Origin: Cyathus striatus
Lineage: Eukaryota > Basidiomycota > Agaricomycetes > Agaricales > Nidulariaceae
Length of the DNA stretch: 64,000 nt
Direction: 5' to 3'
Assembly (NCBI GenBank): GCA_025738555.1
Contig: JAOVFP010000003.1
Location: 1,178,001 to 1,242,000 of the forward strand
Notes under the pieces: model-generated
What the model saw: only the letters and a program-made list of their open reading frames with translations
Database searches by the model: none
Told to the model about the DNA's origin: nothing
Translations under genes and position numbers: made by a program
Shown here: positions 10,801 to 21,411 of the stretch, piece after piece
Layout of the letters: every line of letters starts with the position of its first letter
How positions within the stretch are numbered: the first letter of the stretch is position 1

Positions 10801-11807
10801 ATGGCAATCTCGCAATTGTTGCAGTGCATGTTGATGACATGGCTATTTTTGGAACAGATGCCGAAATTGCCGCAGTAAAAGAGCAACTTCGCAAAATGTT
10901 CACACTTACAGATTTGGGTGACTTGAAGAAAATAGTTGGTATTGAAGTCACCCATGACATTGAGCATGGAACTATCATGCTCACACAAAAACATTATATT
11001 CATAAAGTATTAGAAAAGTTTGGGATGCTGGATGCACATCCAGTAAAGGTTCCAATGGAACCTGGTCTCAGACTTACAAAAACCCCAGAAGGTGAAAAAT
11101 ATAATATTCCTGACTATGCTCAGGGAGTTGGATCACTCATGTGGGCAGCACTCAATACACGCCCAGATATTGCATTTGCTGCTCAGCACCTTGCACAATT
11201 CATGTCCAACCCTTCACCTATTCACTGGGGAGCACTCAAACGAGTACTTCGCTACCTATGTGGTACTCAAAATCTTGGAATCCGATATGATGTCTCAAAG
11301 CTTATTACATCAGCAGTGATTGAGCCAGAAATCTACTCGGATTCAGACTGGGCTGGTCATCCTGATGACCGACGTTCTATCTCTGGATTTGTTTCTATGT
11401 TAGCTGGAGGACCTATCTCATGGTGCTCAAAGAAACAACCTACTGTTGCATTATCCACCATGGAAGCCGAGTACATGGCTGCTGGCCTTGCAACTCGTGA
11501 TGCAGTCTGGCTTCGCAAAATACTTGTTGAACTAGACTTACCATTGCAAAAGCCAACATGCTTATTCATAGACAACCGATCCGCAATTGACTTTTCACAT
11601 AATTCTGGTTTTCACGCGCGCAGCAAGCATATTGATGTACAACACCATTTTGTACGCGAGAAAGTGATTTCTAACGAAATCGAGATATGCCACTGCGCAT
11701 CTGAAGACAACATATCTGATATATTCACAAAGGCACTTCCAAAGCCTAAGTTCGAAGATTTACGACTTAGACTTGGAATGCACACCGGAGTTGAGGGGGA
11801 GTGTTGA
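7809..11807 (+). CDS. Copia Gag-Pol polyprotein
   Basis: 1332 codons from the first ATG downstream of the primer site. Order of domains: UBN2-type Gag; CCHC knuckle CYNCGHIGHIKSDC at ~220; aspartic protease DSAATSH at ~290; integrase with HHCC (His in RILGHLNMGS, CTAC) and the D-D-E core (SDLWGP, FTDGKSR, SPSQNGIAERLNR) at ~400-600; reverse transcriptase with HVDDMAIFG at ~1005; RNase H with SDSDWAGHP and STMEAEYMA at ~1178-1220. This Pro-Int-RT-RH order defines Ty1/copia. All catalytic residues examined are present. Gag and Pol share one frame, so no frameshift signal is needed. Confidence 0.97.
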   Translation: MTDSTNAASNANAYRIEPLRGAENYAVWRMRMTDILTDLGYIDLVSGKVSAKDDTTLQKTDRAALSAIRLRVADSMLVYVASATTAKEAWDKLDNTLRPKGALGIVAVRRKLSAAACKEETPISEHLRILTGYKEELAALGIKLDDEEYSLTMLTSLPRTEVWDNFIGGIDNNTLKDPAGVTARILQQEGRLKAKSNPEDADNAFAFKPGKKKFNPKVTCYNCGHIGHIKSDCRSRPDGNSNRGNSQHGNSNGRWKSDRAHEATEEEYSFVSEEASDVALSSLSHENWLADSAATSHIAHDRNIFVTYNPIVGHTIKGFGEPQAALGRGTVRLISTVGNKSFPLTLKDVLHVPTAPHNLMSLSRVTDGKFDILLHGDWIEIRSPEKKEVFAEGIKAGHLYNMRIKPIAKQDQTFLSRTGKSWDEWHRILGHLNMGSVRMLKNKNMVTGMDVNEGITLQAQCTACVQAKQHVKPFPKESLTDIAEIGDLTVSDLWGPSRTVGIGGVSYFITFTDGKSRRTATYFMKNKSDALTNFKYYKTYIETQTGHKLKKLRIDGGKEYVNKKFKDFLLENGMELEITAAHSPSQNGIAERLNRTLVEHTRAMLITNNVRKQLWPEAVAYATYLKNRSPTRALPDGKTPEEIFNNKKPDFSLLQEFGRECWVLQQDGKRSKLDPKSRKYIFTGISTATKGYRYFNPATCQIQTSRNVVFSVNVPETPQDQAELPVSTSIEGEKESNTNNQGEDVPAQQEKPEAPNQIDSSEIPTERPKRNVPPVDYAKLANPAVRGPQKQKSDITNFTEHIVLLGTNEYDDPSSLQEAKSRPDWPEWKKAMDKEMDQLNKLGTFIKVDLPKDRVPIACRWVYKLKEDSEGKLTRYKARLVAKGFSQIPGVDFEETFAPVMRLETLRLLIVISAILGLSAHVVDVVGAYLNAELKETIYMQQIPGYEDDTGKVLLLKQALYGLKQSGRAWNEKLNKVFLEMNFKRLLSDQCVYFRQHNGNLAIVAVHVDDMAIFGTDAEIAAVKEQLRKMFTLTDLGDLKKIVGIEVTHDIEHGTIMLTQKHYIHKVLEKFGMLDAHPVKVPMEPGLRLTKTPEGEKYNIPDYAQGVGSLMWAALNTRPDIAFAAQHLAQFMSNPSPIHWGALKRVLRYLCGTQNLGIRYDVSKLITSAVIEPEIYSDSDWAGHPDDRRSISGFVSMLAGGPISWCSKKQPTVALSTMEAEYMAAGLATRDAVWLRKILVELDLPLQKPTCLFIDNRSAIDFSHNSGFHARSKHIDVQHHFVREKVISNEIEICHCASEDNISDIFTKALPKPKFEDLRLRLGMHTGVEGEC

Positions 11808-12081
11808 AGGTACAGGCACATAGCAACTCCGTGTGCCGTGCCGAGGAGGTTGCTGACTAAGAGTGCCGCAAGGCAGCTCTAAGGATGAACGCGATAGAGC
11901 ACTGCCTCTATCGCACTCTCCAATGCGCACTACAAAATATAAGTTTACATTAGTAAAATTATAAGTAATAGTACATTAGTAGTACACATTGTAAAAGGTA
12001 TATAAACCCCTCCAACTTGGGGTGTAGACTACCAATCAATCAATTCACTCATATCACACATTCCCCTTTGCCTGCTCAATA
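11802..12081 (+). repeat. 3' LTR of copia element 1
   Basis: 280 bases, identical to the 5' LTR except for one extra C near the end. The polyprotein stop codon (11805-11807) lies inside this LTR. Confidence 0.96.
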
Positions 12082-12769
12082 GTCCGGCAACGCCAAGCAA
12101 CGTCAATTCTCGGATCGGCAACGTCAATTCTTAAATGGCAACGTCAGGCAACGTCAAAATCTGATTCCTAACAATTCTACAACTAGTATAAAAATGAGCA
12201 GAGCGTATGTATCTCTACCAAATCTTTACTTTTATTTTTATATATCATGTATTTACTAAACTACAAGCTGTCTAGAGTAGAAATATTGTGTACAAGGGAA
12301 AAAAATACTTATTTCCAACTTATTTCACTGTGAGATTATAAGTTATACCCTGTTATACATGGCTCATATTCTTTATCAAGTACTAATATATATTATATGA
12401 ATGCAAGGTACATTTCTCATTGTGAAATAATACTAGTTTATCGTATTTATTACTAACTAAGCATGTGCACAAGCAGGACTCGGACACAGGACCTCACCAA
12501 GCAACGCCACTGCAACGCCAGGCAACGCCAAAATTAAATATGCAACGTCAGGCAACGTCCATGCAACGCCAGGCAACGTCACTTGAGCAACGTCAAAATA
12601 TAGGGCAACGTCAAATTCTGTGGGCCCCAAGAACAATAGGCATGAGTACAAAAGCATCTACGTTACACATAGTACAAGCAGTCGCATTGGCCTCATAAAA
12701 ACAAGTACCCACTTGCAATCTTAAGATCGTTAGGGATGGAGTTGCATGTCCGTGTTTTAATCGGTAACT

Positions 12770-12906
12770 TGACGTACGACACATACACTTTCTAGTACTA
12801 TAATCATTAGCCCCGCACCTTACCTTCTGCTATGTAGACGCTACACTGTCGAGACATATGGCTTCCCATTACCGACATTAAATACAGGATTTTTTTTAAA
12901 AAAAAA
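12770..12906 (+). mobile_element. 5'-truncated LINE 3' end
   Basis: Ends in a poly-A run and is flanked by an 11-base direct repeat aatcggtaact (12759-12769, 12907-12917). The stretch at ~12832-12893 matches the 3' untranslated end of the LINE at 32987-39437 (shared words gacatatggctt, ccgaca, aatacagga). A classic dead-on-arrival insertion of the same LINE family. Confidence 0.82.
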
Positions 12907-12917
12907 AATCGGTAACT

Positions 12918-13639
12918 GAAACATGCTAGTGTCAACAATCAGAGACATGTGGCAGGACATTCACAAATTAGACCTTTAGAAGTAACATTTGAAAGCATTC
13001 AACAGCAGGATATTCACATCTACCCACATGCATTCGCCCGTATGGAACATAATTAGCAACGTTAAACAACCCTGGACCAATGGACTCAAGAAATTTACGA
13101 CGTACTATCATCTACTATGCATCGAGATAGTGCTGACATATCAATGCGCTACCCGGTAACTTGGTCACCCTGCCATTAATGATAAACAATCATCGGACAG
13201 TATTTCCAAACATAAGAGTTACGGGGTCTCATTTTGGTCCATTGTTGGGGTTAATGCTTCGATGACCGTAATTACGTTTCTGTTTGTGAAAAACTAGATT
13301 TCATAACAACTGGTATACTGCACGTTATCGTATAGCTCATGGTCGTAGAAATACGTGGAATCTGGATGAATATTTGTTCAAGCACAAAATTCAATGGGCA
13401 CACAGTGATCTCTACTAGTATACAATGACTGAGTTTTCAATAAGTTTGTTGAAAACAAATCGTGGTTTATATTCCGGGTCCTCAAATATACCATGAACTA
13501 ATCAAATACAAAGCATGAGAGATTTCAAAGCACACAAGATGGTCAATCAGTTGTTGCCGAATGCCGATGTACGTTAAGGACCTAAGATAAGTAACAATAT
13601 GATAAACGAGCAAGAGATTGAATGTCTCTTTGAGGACCG
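12918..13639. other. Intergenic, nothing assigned
   Basis: No open frame or repeat recognised; it is the 3' flank of the bZIP-like gene at 13640. Confidence 0.4.
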
Positions 13640-14791
13640 TCAATTTGATTCAAGGTCTTGGAAATCAATCTTATGATCGATAAGTAGTTCTCTGAGAGAT
13701 ATTGCTCGAACTTGCCACCCCTTGGACTCCACAGTAAGCCGCTCAAATAACTTTTCGAGGTGCTCCTTGTGCACGAGTTCCCGCTTGCGGTACACCCTCC
13801 CAGCAAGAGCGTCCTTTTTACGCCTCCATGCTAACTTTTCTTCATCTGTGGAAATGTAAGGTGGACGTTTAGTCTTTATGATCTCCAGTTCAGCCACCTC
13901 ATTCGATAAAATGGGAGGTATCTTCATATCACTGTCGGTGACGAATGTCTCTGGCATCGGATTTGCATCATCTATTAAAATACCCCCATTGAGAAGGAGT
14001 TTCTCAAACACGATTGACCGAGTGCGCCACCTATCCCGCTCATCTTTAATTTTATGAACATTAGATTCGAGCTGCTGCCGGTATAGAATCTTGCGCTGGC
14101 GAGAAATCTTCACAGCCCTATTATTATAACGACGCTTCTCTAAAACCTCCTCGGAGACATTGTCATTTTTACCACGAGACCTATTAGAAACGACCCAACT
14201 CCCTTCGTTTTCGTTTTGCAATGAGGCTTGAAGATTCATCTTGACACAGGTAGAGCGAGGAACTTTATCAACAGGTGTGTGGAGCACAAATGGTACATTC
14301 AGTTCTTCTCGGGGTTCGTCAACCTCCTCCTCCTCTTTCTCTTCCACCTCTTCCACCTCTTTCTCTGAGGCATCAACGTATTCAAATGCATCAATTGGCG
14401 GATGGTCTGCAAAGAAGTATTGCATAAGCCATATGCACTGAATATACTAAGGATATACTGAGACTCATGTCATACCTGGATGTGTCTGGATGGATACAGG
14501 TCGAAGGCGACGAACGGGTCTTAAAGCGTTGGGGTTTGGTGCTTGTAACGTGGGCGTGACCTCTGAAGCTGGATTTTGACATGAACATGTTTCTCGAGAT
14601 AATGTTGATTTTGGAGAGAGGGAGGATGGTGCAGAGGATGGTGATCTGCTACTAGTTCTTGAGCCAAAGGTCACGAAAGACAATGACTGTGGGATGATGT
14701 TGTCTGATTCACTGGTGGGTGCAGTCATCATTGGGAGATATTGAGCCACTATGGAAGAGATAGGAATGGATCGTCTCTGTTCACGATTCAT
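13640..14791 (-). CDS. bZIP-like transcription factor with two basic/coiled segments, paralog 2
   Basis: Two exons on the minus strand (14791-14476, 14406-13640), 360 residues. Exon 1 is Ser/Pro-rich. After the intron come DHPPI, a Glu-rich acidic stretch and a first bZIP-like region at ~197-240 with the basic signature NNRAVKISRQR (N-x2-A-x3-S-R-x-R) followed by a heptad helix ending in ERDRWRTRSIVFEKLL. A second similar unit at ~300-345 has DALAGRVYRKR and a helix ending KGWQVRAISLRELL. Two such units in one protein are unusual for bZIP factors. Likely a nuclear regulator, by inference. Paralog of 5455-6592 with the same intron position and length. Confidence 0.78.
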
Positions 14792-15500
14792 GTAGTTTAA
14801 CTTAAATTCAATGTCTCATCTGATAGTCAGCAGGTCAGAATTGCGTCGTTTTGATCGAATTCAATTTCATTTAATTGTTAACCATACATTGACTCAGTCA
14901 TCCGTAGAAAGTGAATACATTTGAATAAGAGGGTCTTGATAAGTAGTTCGAATACATTCACTTATTATTGTAAGCATTGAATTCTATATGTTTCGAAACA
15001 AGTTTTCAAGAGTGATACAAGCTTATTTGTAAGCCTGGCCTCGCTTCCTCATATTACGCTCACCCAATCTCACCACCGACGCGCGCTCCCGCACGTCGAT
15101 CACTTCTACATATTATTCCCACCCTTTTTACTACTATAAAATGCTCTCTCTTTCTTCTTCGTTGCCCACTCTTACTCACGGGCAATGAAGGTACACTTTG
15201 ATCCTGTCAATTTACGTTTGACTCAGTGAGGCTGCCAGAACACGACAGCCTTTCATTATTGCTGCTTAGACATCCCTTGCAACGCATCAGATTGTCGACG
15301 TCCTGAGACGAACTCACCTGTATTGCATTCGATATCACGGTTTATTAAGTTTCGTTATGAAAATAACCATCGTTAACTCGGACTCTAGCTTGATTCGACT
15401 GACCAGTACTAGATATAATCTGAGTAAGCCGTGAAGGTCAGGGAACTCGGTTCATGAAAGACCGAGTCATGCACTAGTAGTATAAAGCACATGATGATAT
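14792..15500. other. Upstream region of bZIP-like gene and spacer
   Basis: No gene. Contains a TATA-like word near 15136 and, at 15223-15250, a short hairpin-forming motif also present at 48810-48837. Confidence 0.35.
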
Positions 15501-16235
15501 CTATCGTATTCGATACAAGTCATTAAATTCTATAATCTGGCGTGTGGCTATGTTAGGTGTCGGCAACTTGTCATTAATCCTCGATGACTCAAAGTCGATA
15601 ATGCGAAAGCGATGTATCCTCTCGTGAGCGCGACAATATACACCAGGGTATCCAGGAGGGGAGTCCGGCGCTCGACATATATTCCGCCGGCGTATATCCC
15701 CGTGCACCATTCTTTTATGTGTAATGTGCCTTAATAAGTTACGAATATCCTCTCTAAGAAGAAGTCATTAACAGCGATATACGGTAGGAACGCATACGTA
15801 CATTTCATCCTCCGTCTCGTTCATCGTAATCACCTCTCCCACGCACTCCAGAAGCAAAACAGAAAGTGTATGCTTCTCAGTCCCCTCCGAATCGACACCG
15901 CGAATTGTAAATCCTTTCTCCAGAATTACATTGAACCATCCATAAAACCTCGGAATAGCCATCCCATGAATGGATCTCATGATGTTGTAGTTCAGCGCCT
16001 CCAGGCTCCCTAAAGCCATCATCGTACTCTCATCCGCCACTTTCAGCACCAGCGGCGGAAGGTATTCGGGTCCAGGGGACTCAATTATGCAGGGATTGGG
16101 ATCCGTGTTTTCCCAGAAGGACACCAAAGTGGTGTCGAACACAATACCACATCTCCCTTCACCTATTTCTTCCTCTACTGAAACTTCGAGTTCAAATTTT
16201 CTGGATCCAGGAACTCCACTGCTCCGCAGCGACAT
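15501..16235 (-). CDS. Short protein kinase-like protein, copy 1
   Basis: Two exons on the minus strand (16235-15802, 15753-15501), 228 residues from the ATG at 16235. A glycine-rich loop appears as IGEGRCGIVF, a candidate beta-3 lysine in LVLKVADES, the catalytic loop as VHGDIRRRNI (HGD for HRD, Asn retained) and the metal loop as RIIDFESS (DFE for DFG). It is far shorter than a canonical ~260-residue kinase domain, so it may be a pseudokinase or a small atypical family. Copies at 53581-54385 and 55080-55890 share GPEYLPP and PPGYPG blocks. The N-terminus is shorter than in copy 2 and an upstream frame breaks, so this copy may be decaying. Confidence 0.6.
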
Positions 16236-16650
16236 AACGAAACTAAGGCTGGTTGACCTTGGGCGTCAACGACGAGGTTGGTGATCGTGAGTATGTTGAC
16301 AGAACCTGAGCTCTGTATTCGTTATTTCATTTGAACATATACTCAATGTGTTGGACTTACCAGTCATTGAGATTGTTGTTCAGACATCGGTGGTGAGGGT
16401 ACGTTGTTACCTACTGCTTCGAGAACATGAGATACGACTTCACCGTCGTTTTCGAGCATTCCGCAGCGTTGTAGTGATGCTTGGACTGGTTAACCTTGAG
16501 GGTCAACGACGAGGTTGGTGATGGCGAGGATATTGATAGAGCCCGAGTGCTGGATTCGTTATTTCGTTGAGCATATACTTGATGTGTGGGACTTACCAGT
16601 CATTGAGAATGCTGTACGGACATTGGTGGATGGGGTACGTGAATATCAAA
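16236..16650 (-). repeat. Tandem duplication of the kinase-like gene's 5' region
   Basis: Two ~165-base units (about 16244-16410 and 16484-16650) share the phrases gtcaacgacgaggttggtga and ggacttaccagtcattgag. On the minus strand each contains a short putative first exon (ATGTCNGNACA...) ending in a GTAAGT donor. In both, the reading frame meets CAA-TGA where copy 2 (near 53466) has CAA-CGA. Confidence 0.6.
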
Positions 16651-17215
16651 TCAAACTGAATACAACTGAATACATTCAATGTAAGTCATGGGCCGAGCGG
16701 CGTTTTCTTTTTCTCGTTCCCTAAGGGTACAGCATTGTTGAGATAGGAAAAAAAAAAAAGAGCAAGAGTCTGACAATATACCGAATCGTGACCGCCTCCT
16801 GGTGCTCAAGCTTCTCCTTTTCCTTTTCCTTTTCCTTTTCCTTTTAAAGGACGAAAGAAAGTAAAAAGTGCCTGTGGAGGGATATTAGTTCAAAGGGAGA
16901 GTTTACCTATAAACATCCTCGTCGAAGAGTATTTCTTTTCTCTTTGGGAAGGGCAGTGTTGTTGCGGGACATGATGGAAAGAAGACGAGATCCAATATTT
17001 CAATGAGAACACATCTCAACCCAAGTCTCACCTCTTATCTAAACACCATCCCACTCTAAAATCTCAAAAAAAAAAACGCCTTCAAACATTGAACGACCTA
17101 CACTACAAAAGTACAAATACACCAGCGATCTCCAGGATCTCAGTCACTGCCAACATCAAACTCAAATGACACAAGAAATCCGAATCCAAATCTTAGTCCG
17201 AACAGAACAAAGCAA
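16651..17215. other. Spacer downstream of the Chs7-family gene
   Basis: Apart from the microsatellite and short A-runs, no feature. It is the 3' flank of the gene at 17216. Confidence 0.4.
16815..16845. repeat. CCTTTT microsatellite
   Basis: Five tandem units of a six-base pyrimidine word, perfect. Confidence 0.85.
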
Positions 17216-19212
17216 TCAGTAAAACGCTCCAGGACTTGAATCATCGTCGTCCCACGAATCTACAACACAGAATCAGTACTTGAACCGTTTGAAGGAGTAA
17301 GATTTAATGAAAAACGCACCTTCGGTTATACTCTTCCAAGCAAGCACAAGCGCACCAAGTGCCGCGCTCTCAAACATCGTAGCGATGAAGGATCCATCGA
17401 TCGTTTTATTCGATCCCTGTGTTACATCGTGTCAGTATCATTTCGATCGAGGAGAAAGACAAAAGTGGGGAAGAGCGAGGACACCGGGAAAAGGAGAAAG
17501 AGGGGTCGACGTCGAAATATGACCCTGGGGCGGGTAAGGGGCAGTAGGATGAAGCGGAATTCTCGAGAAGATGAGATATGCTCGTCGTGTATACCCCCCA
17601 ACATTCTGCACTAACACTCTTCTCCGGCCAACAACCTCTAAACACTCTCCCCCGCAACCATAACCACCTCCGACCCCCCCCCCCCCCGGAAAATGAAAAG
17701 AAAAAAAACTCACGGAACATATCCGCCCACCTAACAAAAACCATGCCAATTGCGCAAGGACAAACAACACCATAGAGAGGATATAGAACCACATAGGCTT
17801 CATCTCGCGCAGCACGTTGAGGGTCACATGTGCCATTAGGCATAGGTATGCAACTATTGCGCTGTGTGCGGTGTAGGGTGTTAGTATATGAAAGTGAGAG
17901 GAGAAGACAGAAAGCAGAAAGGAAGGGAGGGAGAAGGAGAGAAAGATAGGCAGTAAGCACCGAATGCATTGCAATAGCAATGCGAAATGGAACCGAATAA
18001 GGGTGCGGGACGGGTGAACCGAAACGGAAGGTAGAAACGTAAAGTTGGATGGTGGAAGAGGGTGAGTGAATGAACAGAGAAGTGGCATAGGTAGTTAAAG
18101 TAGAGCGAGTCAAGAAACGTATAACCGATGGAGGGTGGAAGCAACATGTACGTAGTGAGGTAACTTATGAAAGAGCGAGATGAAAAGACGAGGTGCGGGA
18201 CAGTAGATAAGAGGACGTAGAAACGAATGAACAAAGAAAGTAGTGAAGACAACATAAAAGCACCACCAATCCAAAGCAGAAAGAACGAAAGAACGTACAT
18301 AGCAGGCCACATACTAGTCAACACAAACAACGGTACACTCCGAATTGCCAAGGGGGGATCACTAACTCCTCCTATCAAACTTGTAATTCCCAATGCCGTA
18401 TCGAGCGAGATATACGTTGTTAATGCGAAGAGGAGTAGCGCGGGGAGGATGGTTGGCTACAAAGCACTTTCATCAGCATCCATCCATCCATATCGTGTAC
18501 AAGAAGAGAATGGAAGGACATACAACCAAACTACTCATAGTCCCATCCTCAACAACCTGCGTCGCCACAACGCCATTAGCCAACAACACCCAAAAAAGGA
18601 CAACGAGCAAGCCAGCATGTATAGCTGTGAACACGACAAGTGGTGTACTGCCCTGCGAGAGAAGCGAGCCTGTTGTTATTAGTTGAATTGGGAGGAGGAT
18701 GAGGTATGTTGATAGGAGGAGGCGGAGTTCGATTCTGCCTTTAGGAAGGAGGGGGTTAGCAACGAAGTATGAATGAATGAAGTAAGAGAACAAGAAATGA
18801 AAACGAACATGGGAGCAAGAAGGGAGAGATAAAGCGGCATAGAAAACTAACCAACAGCAGCCTTTCTCCTCTCGCACCTCCAAATCAAATACATCGTGAA
18901 AACCATACTAAGCCCACATGCAGCTACATTGGCTATATTCCCTAATGAAGTTGTTGTTCCGGATACTACGGCACCGACGCGGAGGATACCGCATGTGGGG
19001 TTGACGCCTACGGGCGCGGTGAGTGTGTTGTTTGAGGGTGGGAGGAGGAGGTGCGTGTTGTTTCGTAGGAGCTGTATATATTATCGAGTAAGTAGGTTGA
19101 AGGGAAGGAGAGGAGGAGGGAAGGAGGGACAGACCTGGCGATAGAAGAGGTTACACCAAGGGTAACTGGGTACATTCGTACACAAGGGTTGAAAGTCCCC
19201 AAATTGAGTCAT
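17216..19212 (-). CDS. Chs7-family chitin synthase export chaperone
   Basis: Seven exons on the minus strand: 19212-19135, 19071-18852, 18738-18524, 18456-18299, 17861-17714, 17416-17320 and 17259-17216, 319 residues, in phase throughout. Family marks: MTQFGDFQPLCTNVPSYPWC at the N-terminus, GVNPTCGILRVG before the first membrane helix, RIELRLLLSTYLILLPIQL, GLLVVLFWVLLANGVVATQV, then TIDGSFIATMFE and the acidic tail SITEDSWDDDD. About seven membrane helices are expected. In yeast Chs7 is an ER chaperone needed for exit of chitin synthase Chs3; PF12271 members share this topology. Intron 4 is unusually long (437 bases, pyrimidine-rich); intron 5 holds a 14-base G run on the transcript. Confidence 0.9.
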
Positions 19213-19787
19213 CTTTCTTTCTTTCTTTTCGTTTTGATATGATATGTGGTACAACAAGAATCTGAAATCAACAAGCTGCTGTTAGTACAAGGAATGCGTA
19301 TTGGAATGAAAGAGTGGGTGTGTGGGTGAGGTGCGAAGTCGAAGTGGGGAATGGATACGGTTGAGAGTGAGACTGACAGTGAGAGGCGTCATCACCTCGT
19401 GTTGTCCCCATGTTGCATATGTGAATGTGAAAAACGAGATCTTAAACCACTCACCCGAGAATACGTATCGTATGTCACAGCGACAGCAACAGCCAAAGGT
19501 CTCGCGCAGGAATGAAAACAACGAGGCTCAGCCTCTAGTCCAGTCACAGTCCGATTCAACCTCCAGGGTATCCAGTCCAATCTAAAAGTCCAATCTTATC
19601 AATCCCAACCTCGCAATTGCAAGGAAACAGTAATAGAAAAGAAAAGAGAGAAAGGAAAGGGAGTAAAAGAGTGTGGGGGAAGAGAAAGTGAGTGAGTGAG
19701 TCGTGGTCGAGACTCGAGATCGGTTGACGGGGAAGCAAGGACTTTGGTTGACAAGGTGACCTGACCGGAGTCTATTTTCCCGATATA
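19213..19787. other. Upstream region of the Chs7-family gene
   Basis: Purine-rich on the plus strand with CT-repeats close to the ATG (ctttctttcttt at 19213-19225). Open frames here have no signature and overlap on both strands. Confidence 0.4.
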
Positions 19788-19882
19788 GAAGATCCTTTCG
19801 AAACTCGGTTAAAGCCGAGCGGATCAATGATTGGTTCTTGGCATTGTTCTTTTTCCCTTTGTTTTCGGGTGCACAAATATTT
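19788..19882 (+). repeat. Direct repeat flanking duplicated block A, left copy
   Basis: The sequence around ttaaagccgagcggatcaat and ttggcattgttctttttccc recurs at 23289-23373, directly bounding the 3.4 kb block between them. Confidence 0.75.
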
Positions 19883-21255
19883 GTATTCGATGACGCATTT
19901 ATGTCTATCTCTTTGACTTTGTATGAATTGCTACTAGTGCGTTTTTGTTGCTTTTGTCCATATCGCTGAAACGAGACTCTATTTCAAGTTTTGACAAAGT
20001 TCTGTTAGTAATCTCGTCGTTTAGTAACTCAGTTGAAAGCAATGATCCCGGCCGGTCTTGTCACTGCCCAGTGTAACGTATATCACGCCACTCCACACTT
20101 GAGCATACCGCCACACTTCAAAATATCAGCTATAGCCTCTTAAAATTTCACATTTCAAGTGTCTAGATGAATTGCCTTGGATTGCCATTACATTCATCAT
20201 GCATCAATACGGTCCGGTGTTGATAATACTATATCTGATCTATTAATAACTCGACAATTAACAATTCAAGTCCCCGTCATAGTTATCTAGGCGACGTGTT
20301 GTCACGGGATATAAATATCATCATACTTATGCTTGAAGTTTACGCTGTGGACTTAGACTACATAGAATACAACCGACGAAAGAGCCGAGTCTCCCCAGCC
20401 GATGCAAACTACTCTCCAGACACAGATTCCGATCTGTCTACTACATATCTCGAAGACAATGCAACTTCAGCTTTAACGTTAAGTATAAACTCACTAGGAT
20501 AAGACACCCACATTGTTTAAGTACGTACGTAACCGTAATATAATGCCGACATTATGCTTAAATATTAAATGCCCACCCAGTCCCCACCAAAGCCCAATCA
20601 ATACTTAAGCGACATAATCGCCCATCATGCGCCCGGACCTAGCAAGCGAAAGGTCCCACTACCTCACAATTGAAGCGTACAACATATAATATGTAACAAA
20701 ATATATAATCAAAATCCTCGTGAAAGATATGATAGGAAATATGAGCAAGATATAACGTGTAATATACAATACTGCGGGTAAACCATTCAACCTACGTACT
20801 TATGTTACATGTAGTACTAGAAAATCACGCTCAGACTTAGGTAGCGCTCACAGTGAACTTTAATTTACTTACGAGATAATTCTTCGGCTCCTTTCACTAT
20901 CTTGAAAGGAAGGCAAATGCACGACTTGTCTTTGAAATTCGATTACTTGACTATCAACGTCCACATAACATGTACAAGACCATTATCAACTTCAAGTAAA
21001 GTACGCCAAACGTCCAACATATATCCAAACAGGACCATACATCGAACCAAGTGTCCGCTGCACACGAAGTACACCGCCTTCAGCCTAGTATCCGACCTGC
21101 AATCCCGAGGACCAGTGAGTCCCATAGCTACAAAAAACACACGTCCCGCCTAAGACCGAGACCGCATCGTCAAATCTGAAAATCAAAAATGAGGATTCTA
21201 TAATTCGCAATGAACGCAATTACGCACTCCACTTACGAACGACGCGAATCCATCT

Positions 21256-21411
21256 TCAAATCCTCCCTGAGTCAGATGAGACTTGCTGAGATGGGGTTTG
21301 GTTTGTGGAAGGTGGAGGTGGTTTATTAGGAGAACTGGCATCGTCAGGCCCGCCGGTAGTAGTCGGAGCCTCATCGGCTTTGACGGGTTCTGAATAAATT
21401 CCAGTAGCCAT
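21256..21411 (-). CDS. Conserved small open frame of unknown function (block A)
   Basis: 51 residues from MATGIYSEP, Pro/Thr/Ser-rich (NKPPPPSTNQ), probably the C-terminal exon of a larger or decayed gene because the frame stays open upstream across the ATG. The same frame is kept in the second copy (49076-49255), including PPPPSTN and the terminal DSG, which is why it is listed. No family recognised. It may be non-functional. Confidence 0.3.
   Translation of the reverse strand: MATGIYSEPVKADEAPTTTGGPDDASSPNKPPPPSTNQTPSQQVSSDSGRI

Larger units (their letters stand above)
7444..12081 (+). mobile_element. Ty1/copia LTR retrotransposon, intact and young
   Basis: Bounded by LTRs 7444-7722 and 11802-12081 that differ by one base indel, and by the 5-base duplication gtccg (7439-7443, 12082-12086). 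The primer binding site ggttatgggccccgg (7723-7737) abuts the 5' LTR. It is complementary to the anticodon-loop region of initiator tRNA-Met, as in Drosophila copia, which primes from a half-tRNA. The purine tract ends at 11801. One uninterrupted polyprotein lies inside. Insertion went into the subterminal array of the TIR element at 6649-12627. Near-identical LTRs and an open frame indicate a recent and perhaps still active copy. Confidence 0.97.
6649..12627. mobile_element. Non-autonomous TIR transposon with 10-base target duplication, split by a copia insertion
   Basis: The element begins GGGCTACTAGAATTTGACG at 6649 and ends at 12627 with the imperfect inverted copy (reverse strand GGGCCCACAGAATTTGACG). 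It is flanked by a perfect 10-base direct repeat, caagaacaat, at 6639-6648 and 12628-12637. Removing the nested copia element leaves ~1.34 kb without coding capacity. About 30 copies of a GGCAACGTC/GCAACGCC word fill both subterminal zones (6661-6770, 7316-7443, 12086-12170, 12499-12620); the first three units are inverted relative to the rest. The 10-base duplication suggests a Mutator-like transposase, but no transposase is present to confirm this. It is related in design to the element at 45954-48536. Confidence 0.88.

Noticed and set aside
17406..18393. Long open frames of 130-235 codons inside the Chs7-family gene
   Set aside because: They read through pyrimidine-rich introns; the spliced model explains the conserved protein.
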